Below the pieces are notes generated by a model. That model did no database searches, was not told the DNA's origin, and saw nothing but the letters and a program-made list of their open reading frames with translations. DNA of 25,137 bases from a virus. Position 1 is the stretch's first letter, and every line of letters begins with the position of its first letter. The stretch lies in the IMG/VR virus record IMGVR_UViG_3300008451_000420, positions 1 to 25,137 of that record. The stretch is one strand, 5' to 3'. The translations under genes and the position numbers were made by a program. This document shows positions 15,473-22,322 of the stretch, piece after piece.

Positions 15473-15868
15473 TTAAATATGTACAATCTCAATTTCAATC
15501 TCTTTGTAACCCTCTAATTTTGTCATCAATTGTTGAAATGCTGCCCTACTCATTGATAATCCTTTAAATCCTCTACTTTGACCTACTAAGATGCAACCTT
15601 CTGTATCATTTTCAGTGTTACCAGAGTGTATTCTAATACCTTCAAAGAGTGATACATTGAGTAGGAGGGGCATTTTCTTCTTAAATCTCTTTGACATATT
15701 GAGGATTACCTTGTATTTACCCTTTGATATTGCTGTTTTAGCTGGTATTTTCTCATTTCTAACTGTATCTTCTAATGTGTAGCATTCAAATTTATCATTG
15801 ATGTACAACTTACCCATTGTTTTTGAGGGTAAAAATAGATCTCTTTCTAGTCTAAGATTTGCTTTCAT
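15473..15868 (-). CDS. DUF5675-type protein, candidate endolysin
   Basis: A 131-residue protein matching the DUF5675 pattern: GKLYIND (19-25), YTLEDTVR (30-37), PAKTAISKGKYKVILN (42-57), PLLLNV (67-72) and the key IRIHSGNTENDTEGCILVG (78-96) with H81, D88 and C92. The HxGN...GC layout recalls L,D-transpeptidase-like folds, so it may act on peptidoglycan. Such proteins are common in Bacteroidetes phages near lysis genes; enzyme activity has, to my knowledge, not been firmly shown. It heads the minus-strand operon with the spanin candidate right behind it, which supports a lysis role. No signal peptide is present, so it would rely on the holin to reach the wall. Confidence 0.7.
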   Translation of the reverse strand: MKANLRLERDLFLPSKTMGKLYINDKFECYTLEDTVRNEKIPAKTAISKGKYKVILNMSKRFKKKMPLLLNVSLFEGIRIHSGNTENDTEGCILVGQSRGFKGLSMSRAAFQQLMTKLEGYKEIEIEIVHI

Positions 15869-15940
15869 AATATTTGTTTTCTTCTAAATAGATTTTGGCT
15901 ATAAATACTTTATTGAGTGACCTGAAAACTATACATTTTA

Positions 15941-15971
15941 CTTGACATATCAAATATATTAGTTACCTTTA
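15941..15971 (+). promoter_or_regulatory. Candidate plus promoter of the 16-19.6 kb operon
   Basis: CTTG (15941-15944), 19 bases, then TACCTTTA (15964-15971) fits the Bacteroidetes pattern with one change in each box. The start would be near 15977, about 65 bases before the first gene. It overlaps a candidate minus promoter, so the two may compete. Confidence 0.45.
15951..15958 (-). promoter_or_regulatory. Candidate -7 box of the lysis operon promoter
   Basis: On the minus strand this reads TATATTTG, a full match to TAnnTTTG, about 80 bases ahead of the lysin start. A TTTG at the expected upstream distance is missing, so it is weaker or needs an activator. Confidence 0.4.
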
Positions 15972-15979
15972 CAATAGTT

Positions 15980-16024
15980 AAGTAATACATTTACAATCTA
16001 AACGTTATAGTAAGTATATTACTT
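15980..16024. repeat. Inverted repeat in the divergent promoter region
   Basis: AAGTAATA (15980-15987) and TATTACTT (16017-16024) form an 8-bp inverted repeat with a 29-base centre, located just past the plus promoter. It could be a regulator site or a leader hairpin; AT-rich chance pairing is possible. Confidence 0.3.
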
Positions 16025-16042
16025 GATTCTAAAAAACACAAT

Positions 16043-16243
16043 ATGACACCATTACAAATGTTCATCCCCTACGCACTTGAGTTTTTCTCTGAATTAGCAG
16101 AGATTTCAGGTGCAAAAAATGTAACCATCAAAGAAGTAACAAAAGAAGGGTTCATTTTCTGTTGGTTAGTTAATGACAAAGACCAACGTATCACACCAAT
16201 TATTGGTATTAGTAAAGAATTTAACGAAACATCTTTAAACTAA
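16043..16243 (+). CDS. Hypothetical 66-residue protein
   Basis: First gene of the plus-strand operon after the divergent promoters. It starts MTPLQMFIPYALEFF, has no membrane segment of full length, and reads as a helix followed by a small beta sheet (VTIKEVTKEGFIFCWLV, then ITPIIGIS). I recognise no family. Early position and small size are typical of host-takeover or regulatory proteins, which is only a suggestion. A 6-base gap separates it from the next small gene. Confidence 0.65.
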   Translation: MTPLQMFIPYALEFFSELAEISGAKNVTIKEVTKEGFIFCWLVNDKDQRITPIIGISKEFNETSLN

Positions 16244-16249
16244 AATATT

Positions 16250-16429
16250 ATGACACACACTATGTTACAAAACATTAAGTTATCTATTGTGGGATTGGTA
16301 GCTTTATTCTTAAATATCCCCTTTGTTGTTGGGTTAATGCTTGGTGCAATCTTTTCTAAAGATGAAAGAGACAAAATTGTCTTTGCCTTTGTATCAGTAT
16401 TTATCATTCTTGCAAATTTTATAAAATAA
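16250..16429 (+). CDS. 59-residue two-pass membrane protein
   Basis: A short frame starting MTHTMLQNIKL has two hydrophobic segments (about residues 10-34 and 42-57) separated by a charged hairpin loop SKDERDK. This is the shape of small two-pass inner-membrane proteins. It sits in a row of same-strand genes with gaps of 6 and 5 bases, which supports it being real. It could be a second holin or antiholin or a superinfection-exclusion protein; nothing decides between these. Confidence 0.65.
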   Translation: MTHTMLQNIKLSIVGLVALFLNIPFVVGLMLGAIFSKDERDKIVFAFVSVFIILANFIK

Positions 16430-16434
16430 TCAAT

Positions 16435-17151
16435 ATGAACAAATTTCAAACTATCTTCAAAGACGTTGATTTTGAAGAGGATGTACACAAGTATTACAAT
16501 AGAAAAACCAAAGAGGAGTATATCTCTTGTACTACCTACATTTCTAAGTTTAAGAACCCATTTGATCCAGATGGTAGTATTCTTAGAAGAAAAGCTGATG
16601 AATTGGGCATCACCCCTGATGAGTTGAGAGGTCAATGGAATAACAAGGCTGCTCTTAGTATTGAGAGAGGTAATGTTTGGCACAAGATTATGGAGGACTA
16701 CATTAAGACTAACAAAATGCCAGATCCAGAGAAGATGACAAAGTATAACTTTTCAGGACACTTTCAGATGGCTAAGTACACCATTGATACACACCAAAAT
16801 TGCTACTCAGAGGTAATGTTGTACAATGAAGCTAAAAAACTAGCTGGTACTGCTGACTTGTTGATTGTTAACTCTGATGATACTATTTCTATCAAGGATT
16901 ACAAAACAAATGCTGAAATCAAGGCTAATGCTTATGGTAAGAAGTTAAAGTATCCACTACAACACTTAGATGACCACACTTTGAACCACTACACTCTTCA
17001 GCTAAATCTCTACAAGTATATGTTAGAAGCTAAGGGTTTCAAAGTAAGAGATATGGAGTTGTATCACCTAGACCCTGAAACTGGCTTCATCAATGCCATC
17101 CAAATTGATGACAAACAAGAAGAAATTCACTCAATTTTAAAATATCGTTAA
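16435..17151 (+). CDS. PD-(D/E)XK nuclease (RecB/Cas4-like)
   Basis: The 238-residue protein carries the motifs of RecB-type PD-(D/E)XK nucleases in order: ERGNVWHKIMEDY with H83, E126 in YSEVML, AGTAD with D141, IKDYK with D155 and K157, and the QxxxY motif Q189LNLY193. All catalytic positions seem present. Such phage enzymes act as 5'-3' or single-strand exonucleases in recombination, replication or host DNA breakdown. It has no iron-sulfur cluster cysteines of the Cas4 type (only C32 and C123), so a lambda-exonuclease-like or RecB-domain role fits better. One base separates it from the methyltransferase gene. No recombinase partner is visible in this window. Confidence 0.8.
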   Translation: MNKFQTIFKDVDFEEDVHKYYNRKTKEEYISCTTYISKFKNPFDPDGSILRRKADELGITPDELRGQWNNKAALSIERGNVWHKIMEDYIKTNKMPDPEKMTKYNFSGHFQMAKYTIDTHQNCYSEVMLYNEAKKLAGTADLLIVNSDDTISIKDYKTNAEIKANAYGKKLKYPLQHLDDHTLNHYTLQLNLYKYMLEAKGFKVRDMELYHLDPETGFINAIQIDDKQEEIHSILKYR

Positions 17152-17152
17152 T

Positions 17153-17746
17153 ATGAAAACAAATGCATTAACATACAAACAATGGTTTGACCAAGAGTAC
17201 TTCCAAGTACTTAAATTTGATAATAAGGAAAGTAGAGAAGCTTATGATAGATTGCACGCTGACTTTGCTACTGTATTAGTAAGAGAATTTAAACCTGCTA
17301 CAATGGTAGAATTAGGTAGTGGAATGGGTAGTTTTCTTGCTACTATGAACAACTTAGGTGTAGACAGTGTAGGATATGATATTAATCCTTATCATAAGGA
17401 GTTCTTTGATTCAGAGCATAGTGCTTATGCTGATAAATACCAACTAAAAGACTTCACTCACCACGCTGTAAAATTACCAGAAGCTGATATGTATGTTTCT
17501 GTTGAGGTATTGGAGCACATTCCAATGGATAAAGTAAAGAAAGTATTGACTAAGATTGCTCCAATTTGCTCATATTTCTACTTCACCTCTACACCTAACA
17601 GATTTGAAGGAGATGAGGATTGGGGTCATATCAATGTTAATAGCAGAGAAGAATGGATTGCTGCATTTGAAGAGTGTGGTTTTACCTTCTTGAGAGATGA
17701 TAGAGCTATTGTAAGCTGGGGTTTAATCTTTAAAGGTTTGAAATAA
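17153..17746 (+). CDS. Class I SAM-dependent methyltransferase
   Basis: A 197-residue protein with a typical Rossmann methyltransferase core: motif I VELGSGMGSF (52-61) binds the SAM methionine part, the acidic residue after strand 2 is D76 in GYDIN, and EVLEHI (118-123) is the post-motif that marks the small-molecule or sugar methyltransferases (UbiG-like). There is no DNA methyltransferase motif such as DPPY or PCQ. It is one base away from the glycosyltransferase gene on one side and the nuclease on the other, so an act on a glycan or a modified sugar is plausible, but the substrate cannot be read from the sequence. Confidence 0.8.
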   Translation: MKTNALTYKQWFDQEYFQVLKFDNKESREAYDRLHADFATVLVREFKPATMVELGSGMGSFLATMNNLGVDSVGYDINPYHKEFFDSEHSAYADKYQLKDFTHHAVKLPEADMYVSVEVLEHIPMDKVKKVLTKIAPICSYFYFTSTPNRFEGDEDWGHINVNSREEWIAAFEECGFTFLRDDRAIVSWGLIFKGLK

Positions 17747-17747
17747 A

Positions 17748-18869
17748 ATGAAAAAAGTACTTGTTGTAACATCAAATGATGGAGTTGGACTTCATCGTAT
17801 TATGAATCCATCTATTATGCTTGAAAAGATGGGTTTGGATAAGAAGTTAGGGATTGAATTTTTGGTAATTCCTACTCTAAAACGCACCACACTTGAAGAT
17901 TTTATTGAAACTACTAAGGAGTATGAGTATGATATGGTATGGTTTAACAGAATCATTCAACTTAATATCTTCGATGGTAAGGTTAAAAGTATAGAGAATG
18001 AAAAATTTATGCAATACTTCAAGAATAAAGGTGTAAAGATCCTTATGGACTTAGATGATTATTGGGTATTGAATAAAGAGCACGTAGCATATGAGTTGTA
18101 CAACAAAGTATTAGCTAAGGAAATCATCCATTGTTTGAAGTATGCTGATGCAGTAACAGTAACAACAGAGCTTTTGAGAGATAGAGTGTTGCAGTACAAC
18201 AAAAATGTCTTCATTCTACCTAATACTATTGCTCCTGGTAACCTTAATGCTGAGTTACTTGACTCAAAAACACACGAGGGTATCCAATTTGGTTGGGTGG
18301 GAGGAGTTACCCACTACCACGATTTGCTACAAATTAAAAAGGGATTACCAACAGATGTACACTACGTTCTTGGAGGGTTTGATAAGAGGTCATTACACGA
18401 GTGGAAAAGAATGGAGAGTATCTTTACTAGGAACTACACAATTAAAGGCTCTGAGGAGCTTCTAAAGTGGGATGGTGACAAAAGTATTGATGGTTACACT
18501 AGAGTATGTACCAGAGATATTTGGTCATACCTAAGTATCTATGAGAATATTGATGTTGCATTGATTCCTTTGTTAACTAATGAATTCAATAGCTACAAAT
18601 CACCCCTCAAATTAGTTGAAGCTGCAGTTACTGGTACTGCTATCATTTGTGATAATGTAGAGCCCTACAAACAGTATTTGAAGAATAAAAAGAACTGCTT
18701 GTTGGTTAATAATAAGAGTGATTGGGCAAAGCATATCAACACTCTAAAAAACAACCCATCACTTATTACAGATTTGCTATATGGATTGAGGGAGACAGTA
18801 TTAGAAAACTTCAATTGGATGCACGTTACAGTACACAGAGCAGGTATCTTTAGTTCACTTTTAAATTAA
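17748..18869 (+). CDS. GT-B glycosyltransferase (GT4-like)
   Basis: The 373-residue protein has the two-domain GT-B form. The N-terminal half starts MKKVLVVTSNDGVGLHRI and includes ILMDLDDYWVL (about 98-108) and ADAVTVTTELL. The C-terminal half has FGWVGGVTHYHDL, IDVALIPL, and SPLKLVEAAVTGTAII (285-300) with E291, the nucleotide-sugar-binding Glu of GT4-like enzymes. It lacks a signal peptide, so it works in the cytoplasm. Substrates could be a phage virion protein, modified DNA bases or a host envelope precursor. Directly coupled to the methyltransferase, it may make a methylated sugar mark. Confidence 0.8.
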   Translation: MKKVLVVTSNDGVGLHRIMNPSIMLEKMGLDKKLGIEFLVIPTLKRTTLEDFIETTKEYEYDMVWFNRIIQLNIFDGKVKSIENEKFMQYFKNKGVKILMDLDDYWVLNKEHVAYELYNKVLAKEIIHCLKYADAVTVTTELLRDRVLQYNKNVFILPNTIAPGNLNAELLDSKTHEGIQFGWVGGVTHYHDLLQIKKGLPTDVHYVLGGFDKRSLHEWKRMESIFTRNYTIKGSEELLKWDGDKSIDGYTRVCTRDIWSYLSIYENIDVALIPLLTNEFNSYKSPLKLVEAAVTGTAIICDNVEPYKQYLKNKKNCLLVNNKSDWAKHINTLKNNPSLITDLLYGLRETVLENFNWMHVTVHRAGIFSSLLN

Positions 18870-18880
18870 AACAACACACA

Positions 18881-19621
18881 ATGAAAACACTAACTGACCA
18901 CCGTGAAATCTTAGGAGATGTTTACAAAACCTTTTTGAAGGATTACAAGTACCTAATTAACCAACACGTACATTATGATTTGAGGGATGACTTTGCACAG
19001 CACATCTTTGTACAGCTACTAGAAACAAAACCTAGTAAAATTGTAGAGTTGTACAACAAGAATCAACTTAGATTCTTCATTGTTAGATTGATTCTAAATC
19101 AAGCTCGTAGCAACACAAGTTCTTGGTACTATACTTACATCAAACCTGATGCAAATGTAGGAGAACTTACTCCCTCAATGATTAATGAACCAGATACAAC
19201 AGAACTTGAGCTCAACACTCAATTAGAGTGCTTTGAGAGCTACGAAAAGATTAAGGTACACATTGACTGTATGCAATGGTTTGATAAGCAGTGTGCAGAG
19301 CTATACCTCTTTGATGGTATGTCAATGTTGAATATTAGCAAAGAGTTGAATGTTAATGAGAGTTTTATCTACCAAACATTGACTAGGGTATTGAATTCTA
19401 TTAGACGCACACACCTTTACCATAGTGAGTTCTTTAATTTTGAGGATGAATATGATTGTATTGTAGATCAAGTGTCTAAAATTAAGAGTTTACAGAAGAT
19501 TAACATCCACCTAAGACAACAAATGATGGACTTCTACAACTTCATTCATAAGTTGGATAGAAATGATGTGCATTCTCCTACTTTGATGCAGAAAGTATTT
19601 GAATTTTATAAGAAAAATTAG
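18881..19621 (+). CDS. Sigma-70-family-like factor
   Basis: A 246-residue protein in which residues about 37-85 (DDFAQHIFVQLLE, then LRFFIVRLILNQARSN) look like sigma region 2, and 139-178 (AELYLFDGMSMLNISKELNV, then ESFIYQTLTRVLNSIRR) look like the region 4 helix-turn-helix. The linker (85-135) is polar and the last 60 residues are an extra helical tail not found in standard ECF sigmas. It could redirect host RNA polymerase to late phage promoters, or it may be only an HTH regulator. It is the sole gene here with a TAG stop, and TAA follows one codon later. It is 11 bases after the glycosyltransferase gene. Confidence 0.6.
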   Translation: MKTLTDHREILGDVYKTFLKDYKYLINQHVHYDLRDDFAQHIFVQLLETKPSKIVELYNKNQLRFFIVRLILNQARSNTSSWYYTYIKPDANVGELTPSMINEPDTTELELNTQLECFESYEKIKVHIDCMQWFDKQCAELYLFDGMSMLNISKELNVNESFIYQTLTRVLNSIRRTHLYHSEFFNFEDEYDCIVDQVSKIKSLQKINIHLRQQMMDFYNFIHKLDRNDVHSPTLMQKVFEFYKKN

Positions 19622-19674
19622 CCATAATAGTATGTAACTGTTCCTCAGAAGAAGTGATTTAGTTTGGTTTTATA

Positions 19675-19709
19675 TTTAATGTGTAGGATATTTACAATAC
19701 ACAATTAAA
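19675..19709 (+). promoter_or_regulatory. Inverted-repeat operator/promoter ahead of nuclease-like gene
   Basis: TTTAATGTGTA (19675-19685) and TACACAATTAAA (19698-19709) form an inverted repeat with one extra base, flanking GGATATTTACAA. The TTTACAAT in the centre also appears twice in the region at 15.97-16.0 kb. A TTTG at 19663-19666 lies about 20 bases upstream of the centre. This may be a promoter with an operator around its -7 box. Confidence 0.4.
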
Positions 19710-19718
19710 CACACTAAA

Positions 19719-20165
19719 ATGAATCAATTTCAAATCACTGAGAAAATTGGTAGAGACAAGTTCTCCCAATTTGCAAACCAAATGGGTTTCACAAATGTAA
19801 TTTTTACAAAAGGAAACTATGATCCCACTGATGTTTACTTCGAGTGGAATGGTAAGAGGTACACAGCAGAGATCAAGAGTAGAAATGTAACACACAACAG
19901 ATACAAGAGTATTATGATGGAGTACAACAAAGCAAAGAAATTATCAGAACTAGTAAAAACACAAAAATTGGATGGTGCTTTCTATGTTAATTTTTTTGAG
20001 GATAACAAAGTACTAATGTTTGATATTATGCAATTCTCAACAGATAATGTAGAAATCACCACCATTCTAGCACCTGCTACTACTGCTTCTGCTAGTAGTA
20101 AGATTGAAAAAACTTGTTTGCTACTTTTTAGAAATGAAAACTATTGCACAATCAAAAATCTTTAA
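19719..20165 (+). CDS. Putative PD-(D/E)XK nuclease-like protein
   Basis: The 148-residue protein shows PTDVYFEWNGKRYTAEIKSRN, with D38, E51 and K53 in the spacing of a PD-(D/E)XK core, preceded by a helix GRDKFSQFANQMGF that would carry the N-terminal acidic residue. The layout resembles Hjc-like or restriction-type small nucleases. The C-terminal part (FYVNFFEDNKVLMFDIMQF) supplies further strands. It could be a Holliday-junction resolvase or a nicking enzyme; in the absence of other replication genes I cannot choose. A new promoter-like region stands before it. Confidence 0.5.
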   Translation: MNQFQITEKIGRDKFSQFANQMGFTNVIFTKGNYDPTDVYFEWNGKRYTAEIKSRNVTHNRYKSIMMEYNKAKKLSELVKTQKLDGAFYVNFFEDNKVLMFDIMQFSTDNVEITTILAPATTASASSKIEKTCLLLFRNENYCTIKNL

Positions 20166-20174
20166 TTATCTTTG
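20143..20174 (+). promoter_or_regulatory. Candidate Bacteroidetes promoter of lipoprotein gene
   Basis: ATTG (20143-20146), 20 bases, then TATCTTTG (20167-20174) matches TAnnTTTG fully. The start codon is only 5 bases beyond, so the transcript would be almost leaderless. Confidence 0.5.
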
Positions 20175-20178
20175 AACT

Positions 20179-20502
20179 ATGAAAACAATAACACTATTAC
20201 TTCTTTCTCTTTTTGTAGCTAGTTGCTCAAAAACAGAGGTTCCAACTGTTGATCCAAATACAGTACCATCTTGTTATGATTTTAACATCACAGCATATCA
20301 CAAGTGTAGTCCCTCAGCTATTGGTTATCCAAAAACTGAAAAAGTAGTTATCACAAAATGTGATTTAACGCTAGATAGAGCAGCACGGATTGCTGATCTT
20401 GGTGGACCCACTGTAGCACCAGCAAAAAGTACTTATGTACAAGGTGGAGTAACTTATACTATCACTGTAACACAACATTGTACTGGTTATACAAGAAAAT
20501 AA
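20179..20502 (+). CDS. Small phage lipoprotein
   Basis: The 107-residue protein starts MKTITLLLLSLFVASC, a clear lipoprotein signal with the lipid-carrying Cys at 16. After it come TEVPTVDPN and a small beta-rich domain with four cysteines (C32, C43, C61 and C100), able to form two disulfides in the periplasm. It has its own promoter-like sequence and a strong terminator, so it may be a separately expressed gene. Superinfection exclusion is a common job for such phage lipoproteins; that is inference. No family is recognised. Confidence 0.75.
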   Translation: MKTITLLLLSLFVASCSKTEVPTVDPNTVPSCYDFNITAYHKCSPSAIGYPKTEKVVITKCDLTLDRAARIADLGGPTVAPAKSTYVQGGVTYTITVTQHCTGYTRK

Positions 20503-20511
20503 TATGTTACC

Positions 20512-20530
20512 ACACTAAAACTTAGTGTTT
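20512..20530 (+). terminator. Weak terminator-like hairpin
   Basis: ACACTAA (20512-20518) pairs with TTAGTGT (20522-20528), loop AAC, followed by only a short T run. It is the first of two tandem hairpins after the lipoprotein gene. Confidence 0.5.
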
Positions 20531-20542
20531 TATTGTGTGTTT

Positions 20543-20574
20543 AAGAGGGATGTCAAATGACTCCCTCTTTTTTT
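20543..20574 (+). terminator. Strong terminator before the terminase genes
   Basis: AAGAGGGA (20543-20550) pairs with TCCCTCTT (20562-20569), with GTC/GAC pairing further up, followed by TTTTT to 20574. It separates the early-type operon from the packaging genes. Confidence 0.9.
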
Positions 20575-20637
20575 ATATCTTATTGAAAATGGACTAAGAT
20601 GGAAAATGTCCTTTTGTGTCTAATAAATTATACAGTT

Positions 20638-21027
20638 ATGGCAAACAATAAATACAACAATGATGATTTGATTAATGAGTTGTACGAGAGAAGATTTAGA
20701 AAAGGTCACAGCGTTAAATCTTTGCTACAATTCTTGATGGGAGAGTTAGAATATAGTAAGAGTGCAGCTTATGAGTGGGTTAGTAAACTCAATGATGCAA
20801 TTAGTGAGCAGAACAAGGAGATTAGAACTGATGCAATGAATGAAAGTATCAACAGATGGGAGGACTATGCTCAAAAATGCTTAGAAGAAGATGACTTAAA
20901 GAACTATGCTGTTGCTTTGAAAGCTCTTGATCAACTTAAAGGTTTAGATAAGCAGAAATTAGAGTTGAGTGGTGAGGTTAATATTCCTGTTATTAACATC
21001 ATTCTAAACAAAGATACCAATGATTAA
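20638..21027 (+). CDS. terS: Terminase small subunit
   Basis: From the ATG at 20638 the protein has 129 residues. An earlier in-frame ATG at 20599 would add 13 hydrophobic residues that look like leader translation, so I prefer 20638. The N-terminal half has a helix-turn-helix-like unit (HSVKSLLQFLMGELEYSKSA then AYEWVSKLNDAI) that would bind the packaging site, followed by long charged helices for ring formation and a C-terminal strand (VNIPVINIILN) of the type that contacts the large subunit. It overlaps the large subunit gene by 8 bases. There is no direct motif proof; the neighbour decides. Confidence 0.8.
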   Translation: MANNKYNNDDLINELYERRFRKGHSVKSLLQFLMGELEYSKSAAYEWVSKLNDAISEQNKEIRTDAMNESINRWEDYAQKCLEEDDLKNYAVALKALDQLKGLDKQKLELSGEVNIPVINIILNKDTND

Positions 21028-22321
21028 TATTGAGTTTACATCAAAACAATCCTTAGCTTGGAATTACCTAGAAGATAGTACCACAGAAGAGATTTTGTAT
21101 GGTGGTGCTGCAGGTTCTGGTAAGAGTTATTTAGGTTGTGTTTGGCTACTAATTAACTGTGTTAGGTATCCTGGCTCTAAGTGGGTAATGGGTAGAAGGG
21201 AACTCAAGAGATTGAAGGAAACTACACTTGCTACATTCTTTGAAGTAGCACACAAATTTGGGTTTGAAGGTATGTACAAGTATAATGAGGTAAATGGTTC
21301 AATAAAATGGACAAATGGTTCCCTTATCCTACTCAAAGATTTAGCATATCAACCATCAGATCCTAACTTTGACTCTTTGGGGTCATTAGAAATCACTGGT
21401 GCTTTTGTAGATGAGATTGCTGAAATTAGCTACAAAGCTATTGAGGTGTTAGTATCTAGATGTAGATACAAACTCAAACAGTTTGGTATTTGTAAGAAGG
21501 TATTTATGTCCTGTAACCCATCTAAGAATTGGTCTTACACCCAATTTTATTTAGCTGACAAGGACAACAAATTAGAGCCCTACAGAAAGTTTATACAAGC
21601 ACTTCCTACTGACAACCCACACATAGATCCAAGTTATATTAAAAGCTTACAGAGGCTCTCTAATGCCCTCAGAGCAAGATTACTTTATGGTCAATGGGAG
21701 TATGGTGAGGAAGATGTTCTATTTGAACCTGAAACATTTGATAGATTGTTCAGTAATGTAGACATTACACCAAAGAAAAAGTACATTACTGTCGATGTGG
21801 CACGTACTGGTAAGGATAATACAGTAATTTGTTTGTGGTATGACCTACATATGGTTAAAATGATTCACTACAATGGTATATTATTAGATGAGAGTTCTAG
21901 AATTATTGGTGAGTTAGCAAAATCAGAGAATGTAGCAAACAAAGATATTATTATTGACTCTACTGGTATTGGTGCTGGATTAGTTGATATGTTGAAGGGT
22001 ACTGAGTTTATCTCTAATAATAAGTCAGAAGGTTATCAAAATATCAAAACTCACTGCTACTTTAAACTTAGTGAGAAGATAAAACTTGGTGAAGTTACAC
22101 TCAACATCACACAACCTGATGTACAATCTACCCTAATGCAGGAATTAGAATGTATTAAAGTGTTGGATAAAGTGGACAACAAGTTAAGTATTACATCAAA
22201 AGATGAAATGAAGAAAATTATAGGTAGATCTCCTGACTTTGCTGATGCTATTATGATGAGGATGTTACCTGAAGTAAAGCCTAAATCTAAATTCTACATA
22301 GGAGGAGTAAAATATAACTAA
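21020..22321 (+). CDS. terL: Terminase large subunit
   Basis: The 433-residue protein has the complete motor: Walker A GGAAGSGKS (28-36), Walker B GAFVDE (127-132) with the catalytic Glu, and the coupling motif SCNPS (164-168). The nuclease half has VDVARTGKDNT (258-268) with D259, IIDSTG (310-315) with D312, and SPDFADA (404-410) with D409, the three acidic residues of the RNase H-like fold. It packages DNA into the prohead and cuts the concatemer. Length is normal. It lies 8 bases into the small subunit gene and 1 base from the next gene. Its distance from the portal gene is unusual. Confidence 0.95.
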   Translation: MINIEFTSKQSLAWNYLEDSTTEEILYGGAAGSGKSYLGCVWLLINCVRYPGSKWVMGRRELKRLKETTLATFFEVAHKFGFEGMYKYNEVNGSIKWTNGSLILLKDLAYQPSDPNFDSLGSLEITGAFVDEIAEISYKAIEVLVSRCRYKLKQFGICKKVFMSCNPSKNWSYTQFYLADKDNKLEPYRKFIQALPTDNPHIDPSYIKSLQRLSNALRARLLYGQWEYGEEDVLFEPETFDRLFSNVDITPKKKYITVDVARTGKDNTVICLWYDLHMVKMIHYNGILLDESSRIIGELAKSENVANKDIIIDSTGIGAGLVDMLKGTEFISNNKSEGYQNIKTHCYFKLSEKIKLGEVTLNITQPDVQSTLMQELECIKVLDKVDNKLSITSKDEMKKIIGRSPDFADAIMMRMLPEVKPKSKFYIGGVKYN

Positions 22322-22322
22322 T

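Noticed and set aside
19619-19627. Possible TAG recoding, as in some gut phages
   Set aside because: Only one gene ends in TAG and it is backed by TAA one codon later; no gene is interrupted by in-frame TAG, so the standard code fits.
20599-20637. Earlier terminase small subunit start at 20599
   Set aside because: The 13 extra residues are hydrophobic and unlike terminase N-termini; the ATG at 20638 has the normal A/T leader.
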